From positions 736,136-767,033 of the forward strand of contig BLXT01003725.1 of NCBI GenBank assembly GCA_019648995.1: a stretch of 30,898 bases of DNA. Direction: 5' to 3'. The notes beneath the pieces are model-generated. The model had not been told where the DNA came from. It saw only the letters and a program-made list of their open reading frames with translations, and made no database searches. Shown here one piece after another: positions 11,201 to 24,600 of the stretch; position 1 is the stretch's first letter; each line of letters begins with the position of its first letter. A program made the translations under genes and the position numbers. Source of the stretch: Plakobranchus ocellatus (Eukaryota > Mollusca > Gastropoda > Plakobranchidae).

Positions 11201-14200
11201 TATCATTGTAATCACAATAAATATAAAAAAGTTTGGCAAAGGAGCAGTCAATATGATGTTCAATATAACCATTGCACTGCCAAAACATTGAAGAAATGAC
11301 AAAGGAAAAAGAAAAGATATATCGATATCAACCATCCCCGAGTTATCTCACCTGTATAATCTTGACAATGAACCAGGGAACAGACTGGAGATTTTTGGCG
11401 GCCACTTCTGTGGTAAGCGCTTCCTCTAGGCTGGCGTAGTCTGGCGTGGGAAGTGTCACGCCCGGGAACAGGTCAGATGTGATGCCCTGGAACAGCTCGA
11501 TATCGTCTGACAGGAACTGATGACCCGCATGGAGTGAATAAGATCATTGGCCTTATTGATAAATATCTTGTCTTTTTTTATATCTTATCCTTTCTTGTTT
11601 ATTTTATAGTTAGGAACTGGCAATTGTGAAAATGATAGACAAAGAACCCACAAAGTTCAATAAATAGATTTTTAAAAAGCATATGTATATAAAATGATCG
11701 ATTTAGTCTGCGTTAAGGTTGGTACAGGTTTGAAAATTTTCAAACTTGAAAAAAATAGCCTTGGAGTGATAGAAAAAAATTGTTTCTACTGGGTTATTTG
11801 TGTTCCTATGGTTTGTTATTTACATCCGACTAAGTCATTTATTACAGATCCATCAAATTTAAATTACATTGATTTTCAAGCTCTGAAACTTGGAATTTTT
11901 AAATGCAGCTAAATAGTTTTTTAATAGTATAATAACTATATCATAACAATTTTCATGTTAAACTGCTTTAATATAGTAAATAATATAAAATATCATTAAA
12001 TTTAATAATTTTTTATATTTTAAGAAATAAGCCTTTAAACCCTATACCACCGCAACCTTCAACAACAGCTTTCTATTAATATTATTGCGACCAATAAAAT
12101 TTGCTTATCTTCTTTTTTTAAACTTTTCTTGTTGATGCTCCATGAATTTTCCGACAGCATTTTGCCATCTGCACCAGGAAAACATAGACATTTAATCCTG
12201 TTTACCTTGGGTAGATTGACGTCATTGATGGAGCGTAGAAGCAGCACATCCTCTTCAAAATCCGGGTATTTCAGTTTCAGGTTTCCGGCAGCGGTCAGTA
12301 CAGATTTTACAGCCCGCATGCCGTAGTCATAGTGGTGTTGGGAGGAGAGCTGTAACACAAAAACAGAACTTGAGATCAGAGAGTAAGCTCTTACGGCGGG
12401 AAAGGGTATGGATGCATGGAAAAAGGACGAGGAGAACCTAAGTTATGAATAGAAACTGAGAGCGCAGAACGCACAAAAAAATATATGTAGAAAGAGAGAA
12501 AAACTTTTACCGATCAAGCTTGTAATGAGTTGTGATTTTAGAGCTGTTAAGTTGTAAAGTTGTTGAATTAATAATTCTTTGATTGCGTGATTAAAACAAG
12601 CATCATGCAGCAAGAACCGCAGGTTTGTATCAACTTGTCATCGCTTATTATTCTGAACATGAACGCGATTTTAGTTCTCGAGTAATCATCTCAATTGGTT
12701 TCTAACTGCAAAAATCTTTGATAAAAAAAAAACCTCACCAACTCCGAGCAGAGCCTGTAGGTGGCAACAATTTTGGTGGCCAAGCTTCTAGAGCTCACGA
12801 AACCGTTTGAGTAGAGGGAGATCTCAGCAATCATGGCGTAGTCCGGAACCATCATGGCCACTGTTCGGAACAGCACCTGTCGTGGAAATACAATGATATT
12901 ACGGAGAAAGTGAGCATCAGTGGGTGGTGTGACGATAATAGACACACAGTGTAAAAAGAACTTAATAGGAAAAGCACATTTATGTTCTTCGTTTGAGGCA
13001 ATCTCCTCTATTTCTAAAGTTTCAATGGCCATTCATATCAAGCAATTTAGCCTCAGAGGTTATATTTATTCCAGGCATAAGAGACTAAAACTGAGCTTGA
13101 ATTGAAATAATTTTGCTGTTACACAGGAATTCCTATTTTTTTTCAACATTTTAAAGTTGGTGAAAAAATTCGAAAATTTTAAATATTAAATCTTTAACTA
13201 GCGCTGTTTTTTATTTTTGACAAAAATTAGGCTGGTTGACTTAACTTAAAGTTTGTGCATAGATTTCAAAGTGTTTTCAAACTGTTTTAATGAGAAAAAT
13301 GTGTTTTATGCCTCTTTTTTGTGTGCGACTTCTAAAAAGAGCAAGAGGGGCACAAGAATTTGTTGATGCTTACGATTCTGACGCCTTTGGGAGATTTACA
13401 GAACCAATTTCCTAAGCTAGAGTGGAAAATGTTTTGTTTTGTTTTTGCTGACATAAAGAACAGAATCAAACAGAGTGGTTTATTTTGTGCCTCACCTTCA
13501 GGTTGTCTGGCAGTTCCGCTCTGCCAGCATAGCCCGGGTTCATGGTGATGAACATGGTACAGGTTGGATCTAGAGAGATCTCTGTGCCCTCAAATACAAA
13601 CGTGACCGCCTTGTCAATGATGGCGCGCTGAATGGTCTGCACTTGCTGGGCAATCACTGACAACACCTGGTCAGTATAAAGGGATAAAGGTGAGATGGGA
13701 GGGAAGGAAACCATGGAAAAAGTCAATTCGAAGTAAACATTTATTCATTTTTAATGACTCCAGTGACCCTTGGTGAACTAACAGAGCACGATATGCCTCT
13801 CTCTGATACTTTATTGTTCGGTTAAATTAAGATTATGGAGATATATTCAGTTTTAACCCCAAGTTTGCACATTTTGTTTTACAAAAGAAAGTTAATATAG
13901 GGAGAGATGAATTGTTTATTACCTCTACAATACTATGTAGTTATTATAATAATAAAAAGCTAACAATAAGCCCAATTCTTTGTTTTTAATGTTGAAGTTC
14001 CCAATTGTCCTAATAAAAAGACCCTTTGAATGTTTATGTATGCTCTTTCTTACTTCGATAGAGTCTAATGACATATTAAATGATAGCTATTTCAAAGGCT
14101 CAAAGTACTCGTTTTTACCATAATATGTCGCCTTTTTATTAACTTATGTCGATTTAATAATTGGTTTGATAACAAAGTAATTAAAGCACCCGGTGCAAAT

Positions 14201-14276
14201 AAAATATTGCAAATATTTGTATGAAAAATTGTTATTAAAAAATACTGATAAATCTCATTTTACTCTGTTGTTGTTT

Positions 14277-14323
<47 letters not shown>

Positions 14324-17300
14324 CTTCTTCTTCTTCTTCTTCTTCTTCTTCTTCTTCTTCTTCTTCTTCTTCTTCTTCTTCTTCTTCTTCTTGTTCTTGT
14401 TATTCTAAAGTTTCACGCCATATCTTTTACTTGTGTGCTGAATTTTCAAATGAGAAACCAATATACCGTGATTTTGACTTCATTGCTGAACGAGTATGAA
14501 ACAGATTGTGAATCGATCACATGCAACGAGTGAGATGACTGGAGAAAGATCGATATTGCTGAGATAATCCATTTTTACCTCCAACTCGATTCGGTTGAAC
14601 TCGTCAAAGCAGGCCCATGCACCAGACTGTGCCAACCCTTTGAAGAATTTGCCCATAGCTTTGTAGTCCAGGCCATCAGAACAGTTGAACACTACACACT
14701 GGAGGAAAAGCGAACAAAATTGTGCGGTTAGTCAGGTGAAACCGTTTTACTGTAGAGCAAAAAGTAAACTTAATCATGTTGCGTTATTTAGAAATGGATC
14801 GCAATCATTGGTGATTAAAGCACAATCGCAGGCATCCAAACAAAAACTTATCATTGATATTTAATGCCAGCTAAATGAACATAATTCTGAAAGTTTTTAA
14901 ATGTTTTGATTCATACTGAGGAAAGTTCCAGAAAGAAAAGGACATAGTTTTTAAGATTTAGATTCCGTAAAGAGACTTGTCTTCCTGCGCTAAAATGATG
15001 CTGTACATATACATGGGCATGTACGGTTCCATGAAGAAGGTTATCACTCAAATGCAATAAAAGCCATTATAGCGTTGGACGCAAATTGACAAGCTTTGTT
15101 TTATAATAAATAAGTAATTATATTTTAGCCGAAAGCTTGCCTCCTTTTGTTTACATTTAATTGGCAAAATTGAGTAAGCTAAAAAATTCAAAGTAAGAAT
15201 ATGTATGCATGAGCTTACGAAATCTCGCGAAGTCTGTCTCGTGTAATTTGTTGTGTAAAACATCTTTGCCCTTTTGTTTCTTCTTCTTGTGGTACATTGG
15301 CGATCATGTTCCTCCACTCAAACCTATTCTCAGTTAATCTCATAAGGTTGTTGCTACCTTTGCCTATTGCCCATGATTCAATACTTTCAATGAAGTTGTA
15401 CACTGTCTACCTCGTCTGCGTATGCCTTCAATCTTTCCAATAATTGCCAAGTGTTCTAAACCCTTGTGTCGGCACATATAGCCTAAAAACTGCAGTTGCC
15501 TCTGTCTGATAGTTTTAATTAATGATCGATCAAGATTAGCCTCTTTCAGCACCAATTCATTTAACTTTTTTCTGTCCATGATATCCTCATCATTCTTGTG
15601 ATAAAAACATTTCTACTGCTTCTTGTTTTTTCTGTGTTCCCCTGTTTATTGTCCAACTCCACCACCAAACAAAAATACTGACCATAGATATGTTTTCATT
15701 ACTCTTATTTTGGTTTTCATACTTATGTTTCTGTTTTCTAGAATTGGTTTCATTTTTTGGATTGTATCTTTGGCCATAGCTATTCTTTTACTTATTGCAC
15801 TTGTGCATCTACCATATGATGTTTTCAGGTAATCTAGATATTTAAATTTTGTAACTTGTTTGATTTGTTCGCCTTTGTTAACGAGATGCACTTGGAATTA
15901 AAGGATTTCTTCGAGATGACCTTACATTCAAAACAGACCCATTCTTTTGCTATCTAAAACTACAGTCTCTTGAAGTTTTTGGAGTTGTGCGCCAGATTCT
16001 GCTTTCACAATTGTATCATCTGCATACCTAAGATTATTAAAATTCTCTCCATTGGAGATATTTCTGGTCCTAGACTCTTGTGCATTCTATGCATCAAAAC
16101 ACGTAACATTTTTTTTGTAAAATGGCTCACCAAACTGGTTCTTCTATAAAGTTCATATTCTTTTGCCCTTGGTGTTTTACAAAGATCTGGAATTGTACCT
16201 CTAACGTATATTGCATTAAGAAGTTTTGTTATCAGATCTATTCCTATACTATCTAATGCTTTAATTATTTCTACTGATAAGTTATCTGGTCCTGTGGCTT
16301 TATCATTTTTCATTTTCGTTTTTGCTGCCTCAACCTCTTCTTTAAGGATAGTTGGGCCTTCTATGTTTTTCTTTATCTCCGGTTTTTGGCGCCTACATCT
16401 TTGAAAATATCTTCAGCATATTCTGACCATCTGTTAAGTATTTCCTTCTTTTCCATTAACATTGTTCCGTCTTTTGATTTGATGCAGCCAGGACTACAGC
16501 ATTTGATTTTCTTACCATTGATGTCCGGTAATTTTAGCATGCATGAATTTACTGTCTATATTTAGCTTTTGCTCTATTTCCTGACATTGTTGATTAATCC
16601 GTTCTTCTTTCGCTCCATTGCATTTCATTTTCATTTTTTGCTTAAGTCTTTGTATTTGGCCTCAATTTTTTTTTCATTATTGGCGCCTTTCTTCGGTCAA
16701 ATCAAGTATTTCTTTGTTTATCCATTTCTTATGCTCTTTTTTTTTATCTTTTTTGGGAACGTTTTTCTTTGACATCATTAAGTGAATTTTTCATATCTGA
16801 CCATAGTTCTTCTACTTCTCAGATGTTATTCAGAGTTTCATATTTGTTATGAGATGTTCCTATGTTTAGAGATGTTCAAAGCTTAGCAAGGATCCTAATG
16901 TTGAATTCAAGAATACGTGAAGAAACAATCGCGCCCTTCTCGTTACCGAATTGTTTTGTTGTTTTTTTCAGCATAGAATAAAAGATCTTACAATTATTTG
17001 ATAGTTAGCCATAAAGAGTACGTACAGAATGTTTTGTGCAGGTAAATCAGTAAAAGTTACGGCAGTGTGAAGTTGCATCCGCGACACTTAATGCGACAAA
17101 AAATATATTTACTTTAGCATATTATGACTTCCTTAAAGATTACTTACAGGTAGATAGTTGGTATCAAATTCTGTGATTGATGGATATTTGCAGAAATACT
17201 TTTACTTTTACACATTGTGGATTCCAAAATTCAGTCTATCATAATCATTAGATGTACCTGTTTGGCCACAGCCTTGGCGAGATCTTTAGAAGTCTCTGTC

Positions 17301-20300
17301 TTGCCAGTACCTGCTGGGCCTTCTGGTGCTCCACCAAGATTCAGCAACAAGGCGCCCATCAGGGTTCTATACAAGGAGACGTGGTATACAAAAATTTGTT
17401 TTGCTGCTTTGCTTTCCTATCTACTGCTTAGTGAATAAATCTTTTGTATTTTTTTTATACCCAGACATGTGCTGAAAATCCAATATTTAGCTTTCAGGCA
17501 TCCAAACACAAACGATCGCCGCAATATTTTATACATTTTTTTGGACAAAATCTATAATTCTCTGTGGTAGCCTCAGTATAAAGAGAATCATTAAATGATA
17601 GAAAGAAGCCTTTGTCTAAAGTTATAAAACACAAAAAACCCTCTCTTTCATTTCATTTGTTTTCTCTCTGTCCGCAAACACAGAAACAAACAAAAACACT
17701 TTTCATGACAACTGAGCTTGAGATCGAAGATTGTAAAGACGAATATGTCATAATCCAAAGTCTCAAGCAGTTTCACTCTTGCAATGGTAAGATCATATGC
17801 AAGGCTGGTTTCTCAAATAAATCAACAAACTTCCAAATAGTTTTTTATAATATAAAACAAGTAAAAACTATATCTTAATTTCAAAATTTTTTACATTTCT
17901 GAAGTGAAAATCGGATAACTATAACAAAATAAATTCGGCTCTTTTTGCCTAATTTTAAAGTTATTTTCATAGCAGATTTGCTTGGGTATTCTACATAAGA
18001 AGGATGTGAAGGTGCATACGATATCATTCTTTGGTATCAAAATGTCCACTGTTTGTCTGTGATAGCCGTTACTAACCTGTAACATCTGTCTGTGAGTGGC
18101 GTGATGACCAGTCGACCAGAGTTTCCCAGGTACTCATAAGCGTAGGCTACCATTGTAGTGATCATTCTCACATTACAGGCCGCGTCCTCGTAGTAGTAAC
18201 GGAGCTGGGAAATCCAGGAAAAGTCGTGAGGACTAGCCGTGCCGATATTATGCAGGTTACTGATCACATCACGGGCTGTGGACAGAAGAGGTATAAACGT
18301 TACATTAGCGAAATAGAAAGAAGTAGGAAACGTTGATAGAACTGGCCGAGTCGTTACTATGCAGGTTACTCATCACATACTGGGTTATAGATAGAACAGG
18401 TAGCCTAACGTAGCCGTACCGATCCGGTTATGTTTCTGATCATATTCGGTGATGTCGATACTTCTGGACTAAAGAGGCATACGACTGCCTCATTATGCGT
18501 CTTGCCAACAGTGGTCCTCACGTTGCTAATACCTTGAACCTTCAAATTGATTTAAAGCGTGTTTTTGTCTTTCATAATTCGTAACACACTCACCATGGAC
18601 ATCTATGACAATCAAAGCTCCCAGAGTAATACGCGCCATCTTGGTAAGTTTTCCCCTGACCATCGCCACGATAGCCTCGACTTGTTTGTTACTCCTCGCT
18701 AAATAAGCCCTCAGACCACCGTAGCGAATAGCCTGGGGAAAGATAAAAAGGTAGAAAAATTACTGAAATCGCATGAGGTTGGCATTCAGTCTGGTTTCCA
18801 TTGACGTTGTCCAAGAGATTCAAAGACATAAATTTTGCTTAATAAGCAAGGAAATGAATGTTTGCTAACTTTGAAAAGTAATAACCGGTAATCCTACCAA
18901 GATCAAGAAAATTAGTTTACAATAAAACTTAGAAATAGAAACAAAAATGGCATTTTGATAAATTGCTTTGTTCAGTCACTGCTATCTCAATAATTCCATG
19001 CTAAGAACTTACTTTGTTCTACACCCCTTGACCAGGAAATACTGATAGCCTTGGAATAAACTGGAAAGCAGAGGATTATTATTATACCTGTCAGCCAGTT
19101 CTGAACAATTTCATCCTCATACCTCCATTTCCACAAAAAAAACCCTCTGCTTTCCTGTTCATTCCAAGGCTATCAGTATTTCCTGATCAAGGGGTGTAGA
19201 ACACCTTCCTGTAAAACTCTGGATTAATTCTGATTGAGACAAACAGTGCTTCTAAGAACACGCCTCCTGCAGAAGGAGATTAATCTGAAGAAGATTAATC
19301 TGTGAAAGCTGAGTTCATCGCAATTTTTTAACACCCTGCAAAGGATATATCCAGCAGCATGGGTATTGAAGACGCAGCAGGTGACTTGTGACTCTTAATT
19401 TTTTTCCATCTTATCACCGCAAAACAGCCTGCATAAATAGCCAGAGGCTTTTTAAGAGATGCCTCTGCAACGCTCTTCACTTCAGGTATTTGTATTTGTA
19501 TACGAGTCACCTCAACACTTTGTGTTGTCAGAAATCTAGTGTGCTTGCGTGATCTTTCAAGGCCATTACATCACACTGACCAATTTATCCGTGTTTTCAC
19601 TGATGCCATTTATATCTGTGTGGCTGCAAGTATAATTTGTACGGGCCCCTGTAGCTCACTATGTTGCATAATCTCTGCAGTAAATATATCTATCAGTAAG
19701 AACAATCTATGTGAAGTCTGCAGCATTTATATTAATGAGTTACACTTACCTGTGCACTTCTACTGCCCAGCGTATATGCGAGATACACTTACCTATCTAA
19801 TCTCTGCAGCCAAGTGTATATGTGAGGCTCACTTAGCCTTTGCAGTCCACCGAACGCACGTGTGTAACTTCTGCTGGTTAATATTTTGATCAGTTACACT
19901 TACCTGTGTAACTTCTGCAGTCCAGTGTATCTGTGAGGCTGCCAATACAATTTGCCCAGGCCACTGCAGCACCCACTCCTCACGTTCAATGTTTGGATAA
20001 GCGTTTACTGCTTTTCCCATCACTTCACGTAAACTAAGCTTCATTACTTCCTCCACCTAGACATGCAGGGTAATCCAAGACAGAGAGAAGGAAATTTAAA
20101 TAGTAATATCGCAGTAAGTTTGAGGCATACACGAACATAAATTAAATAAGTCGGAAAGCCAAGAGTCTAAATTATGAGAAACTTAAAAAGTTTTACAAAA
20201 GTGTAGTGTTGAGTGCTAAGCGTTAATACAAAAAAAAAGAGAAAATAACTTTTTAGACCGTTTCTTCACTGCAGGAACGTTTTGCTTTTATTTTTTGGAT

Positions 20301-21628
20301 TTTTTTTCTAAAATGAGCATCGATTTCTTCAAAATAGTTGTTTCTGCAGTTAGTATGGAGGCTACAGATGGACAATATTGCCCTCCTTCGTAAGAAATAT
20401 TTTAGATAAAAATGGACGATATAGAGACGCCAAAAAGAAAAGAGAAACCCCCCACATGAGTATATATAGCTATATTTTTCTGTGATAAAGTCTTTATTAA
20501 AAAAAAGTTCCAACCCTTCATTTTTCTGCGTCTGCTGATCCCATATTTCTATCGCACCGTTCCTCCCTACATCTTTTTCTTTTCCCTCTCTTCATCTGCT
20601 GTAGACATCTCTCCGCTAAGCGATGGGTGTTTGCCTTATCTTATTTCACTTCGTCCCCCTCATTTTGCATTTCCCTTATGTTCACCTGCTATAGCCACCT
20701 CACCCCCAAAGCATGAGCATGCCACCTCCATCCCACATTCCCTTCTCTCCTTCTCTCCTTTCGTTCACCTGCTGTAGTCANNNNNNNNNNNNNNNNNNNN
20801 NNNNNNNNNNNNNNNNNNNNNNNNNNNNNNNNNNNNNNNNNNNNNNNNNNNNNNNNNNNNNNNNNNNNNNNNNNNNNNNNNNNNNNNNNNNNNNNNNNCT
20901 TCACTCCCCCACATAAAACAATCTCCATTATTTCCCTCTTTTCTTTGTGTTCACCTGTTGTAGCCACCTCTCTACCAAACCATGGGCATCTGCTGGGATA
21001 ATCCTCCTGGCAAACTCCACTCGCTCCTTCTCGGCAGACTCCATGGCAGTAATGACCTTGTCTTGCGTGAAGGTCAGTCCCTCAATTCCCTCAAAACATT
21101 TCTTAAGATGAGGCTGCACGCGGAGTGGATCTTTCGTTTCTGAGAGGATCTCCAGCAATTCGTCGTTTGATAGGAAGAAAAATCTGCAAGGAAACAGAGA
21201 ATGGTCTGACGGTTCTCAACTACATGCTAGAGATGTTGACTTTGACCACGTAGCTTTATAACGATGGAGGAAAAAAACATTTTATGATTAAATGTTCTAT
21301 GACTATATGCCAGACGGTGATTCTACCAATAATGAGTCCTTTAACTATAGATAAAATATAACCCTTTGGAGAAATCTCCCAACCATGTAGCATTTTCAAT
21401 TTTGATTAACCATGTGCACTTCTTAATTTAGCTTTTCATGTTTTTGTTTATGGTTGTAGGTTTCTGTAACAGTTTTGATGGAAAAGATAAACGTTGCTGT
21501 TTTGAACCAACACTCATTCAATACAGTATTGAATATTCTCATTTTGTTTTTAGGTATACTTTTAATCTTTGCAACAGAAAAGCAAAAAACTTTCGAGTCT
21601 TTTAGGACAATTTGATGCTATCGACAAT

Positions 21629-21677
<49 letters not shown>

Positions 21678-24600
21678 TTATATAGGAATATATATGAAGT
21701 TTGCTGCAAGTTTTTACCTTGGAAAAAACAGCCGTTTCTTCTCCAGATAATTGTTCAGGCCTTTTTGGATATCATCAAGCATCGACTGTAGAAAGCAAGT
21801 GATAATCCTTTTATGTATGTAAAATGTTATTGAGTAAATGATTAAAAACAAAAAGATGGGGAATTCAATGCTTTTATGTGCAAAGCATTAACACTTAGTT
21901 ATTTAAGATACAGTTTTAAAAAACTGTTTTTCGTAAAAATTTGTTGTGCTTCTTACACTCCTCAAAAGCCAACTATTCAATAGCTCCTCTCAGAAAAAGT
22001 TTCTTCCAGCTCAATTAATGCCTTGTACATGTCATTTTATATTGATCCTTGCACAGTGAGTTTGACGCAAAATTGTGTGGTCTCAACTGTCAATCATAAA
22101 TATTGTAGTTAATGGTTACAATCCCAAACCTTATATCCCAACAAATTTGCAATGGCCTTACAATCCTAATGATTCACACGTGACATCCTACTATCAGGCA
22201 ATCGAGAAATGAAAAGCCTCTGGTTATTTTTACCTCCGAATGTTGAAGTTTTTCCAGCATGGCGTCCTGAGAAACCACAACCAATGCTTGTGTATTCTCC
22301 ACAGATTTCAACATGATGTTTCGCCTATATGCACGTGGAGAACAACGTGTTTGTAAAATTAAATTTAATCTGGTAAAATATGGCGCGAATGTTACTAATG
22401 TTTTTGCTATGGGTCTTAAATAATGCTTTAGACTCAACATAACAAAATGTAACCTCACGTTAAACCTCACTTAAAATAGAGTGCAGTGTAACAATGCTCT
22501 ATAGTTCTAAAAGTTCAAGTTAAGAGGCGTAATGTTCATGTAGACCCAAGCAATCGCTTACATTAGCGCGCTCATTTTGGCTTTAATCGTGCTATGATGT
22601 AGCGTCATAAATTTCATAAATATTAGTATGTAAAAATGCAAGTATACTGTTCTTTCTAAAGTTCTATTGTCCTATCAGTCCTTAGGTTAGTGGGAATTTT
22701 AAAATATTCATAATTAAAGCATCAGTCTGAGGACAGTCTGTAGAATGAGAAAGCACAAGGTTTGAGATTTGTCTCCCCAAGCTCCTAATATTACCTGAAG
22801 CTTGCCACTTACCAGTGCTCGTCTACCTCCTCAAACATCTTGCCCTCCACAGGGATCTGGTTCCTGATATCTTGGGATCCGAAGATCGGTTCCAGATACA
22901 GCCAAGCTGCCTGCACACGCAGCCACGAGTCGAGGATGGCCTTCATACGGTGCTGAAAGTTTACACGCGATAGCGCTTATATTTTACGATTGTAAAAGAG
23001 TGGTTAAAAGAAATCCTAAAAATATTTATTTTATGTAAGAACACGCTGATTCTTCAACCCTAACAATCACACAGCCTTGTTAATTGTTCAATATCCTGAA
23101 ATAAAATGCGTGCACAATTGAAACGAGTAAAGATTGTGCTCGAATAATATTTTAAAGCCATCAGGTCCGCATCGTTTACAGAGCAACAATCAACCTTTGT
23201 TGCTGTCAAACAGGCCCTGAAAAGCCAACCTGTTTGACCAACGTAGGCTCTAAATAAATTTACCACATATGTGAATTTTGTGAGCCATTGAAAGACAAAA
23301 GTTGAGTTGGTGTTCGTTTTCATCTATAAATTTTAGAATATTTAAAGATATGTCGAACGATTATGGAAGGATGTGATATCTGAAATATTGCCGAACTCAC
23401 CATTTTTCAGAATTTTTAAAAAAATAATTGTTGTCGTGTTTTTTTCTTTCAAAACTTAAGCAAAACAAGGTGTGTATGCAAAATATGCCAAACAGAGCCA
23501 TGTCAACAGTAAAGCATTGTAAAGCTTTCGAAATGTAATAGCAGTAGTTCACGACTGACATGAGAGCGCGTTATTTGTATGTTATTGTACAACAGCTTTT
23601 GTGAAAAATATGGAAACGAAAGAGATGTATGAAAACATAAAACTGCAAAATGATCGCGTAAAAAATTTGTCTTACCAACATCTGATCCCATTTGTTGACT
23701 TCTTCTTCAAAAGGTCCAATAAATGGTGAGCCCTTCATCGTCATGGTTTTCACTATGTGGTCTTCTAATAAAACCTGAAATAAAAGTAAACAAGCAAATA
23801 ATATTGTAAACACTAAGTTTGCCTTTAAGTTTCATGGTGTGACATTGATATATTCCATTGTATCGCGTTTCTATGTTTATAGTGAAGAATAAAATTATAT
23901 ATTGCGTATGAAATTCGGAAATAAATGTTTTTTTGATTTGTGTGATCAAATGAGCTGTACGTTTGAATAGTTTTTCGCGGAAAATGGACATATTGTTATG
24001 GATATCTGTAGGGCTTCATACAAATTCACCAGATTGAGCTCTAGTCTTCACGAGTCGCATAACTTTACAGAAAACTTAAATCGTTATTATTCTTTTAGTA
24101 CGAGCTTTGCCATGGTGAAGTTTGACTTTGAGTGCCTAGATCAAGATATTTTGCACTTTATTTTTAAAGGTTGAAAAAAAGAAAAAGGAACAAAAAAAAA
24201 TATTTCTAAGTGTATTTCTGAACATCTGACTGATTAAGACGGATCGCAATAGTTTTGGCACATGATTCCAATACAGAAGTTTAGAAGATATTATACCATG
24301 ACTTACCTGGATATCGTCAAAGGATGACAAGATTGATATCCCAGAATCCTTGTAGCCGACAAACTGAAATTGCATTCCTTCCCAATCATCTTTCATCTTC
24401 TTTAGAGCCTGAAATGTACAAACAATAAAAGTTCCCAACTCTAACCCGCTTTATTATCTTTTAATAAAGTCTAGTGTATTCTTTTAAATAAAGCATTTTA
24501 GTTCAAATGTTTAAATATCTTCCAAGCATTGCTTTCTTCAAAGGTCAGAAGGAGAGAATTTAAGTTCAGCCGATTCAGAATGTTGAGGTAAAGTCAACAC

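Larger units (their letters stand above)
18733..19903 (-). other. Intron 13 with foldback and exon 13 copies
   Basis: 1,171 bp. Contains the 59-bp-arm inverted repeat at 19016-19202 and degenerate copies of the exon 13 3' end at 19613-19829. Confidence 0.85.

Noticed and set aside
14193..14408. Plus-strand frame of poly-leucine and poly-phenylalanine, resembling a membrane segment
   Set aside because: It is the (TTG)n(TTC)n microsatellite read in one frame.
15623..15832. Plus-strand hydrophobic frame near 15623-15832
   Set aside because: It is antisense to the retrotransposon C-terminal region, where colinear LINE peptides explain the sequence.
19539..19889. Plus-strand 116-residue Cys/Ile-rich frame, a possible small secreted protein
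   Set aside because: It overlaps the degenerate exon 13 copies on the opposite strand and has no plausible signal peptide or splice context.
20591..20957. CRISPR-like spaced repeats
   Set aside because: Units are degenerate, contain coding and splice sequence of exon 12, and the host is a eukaryote; this is a minisatellite.
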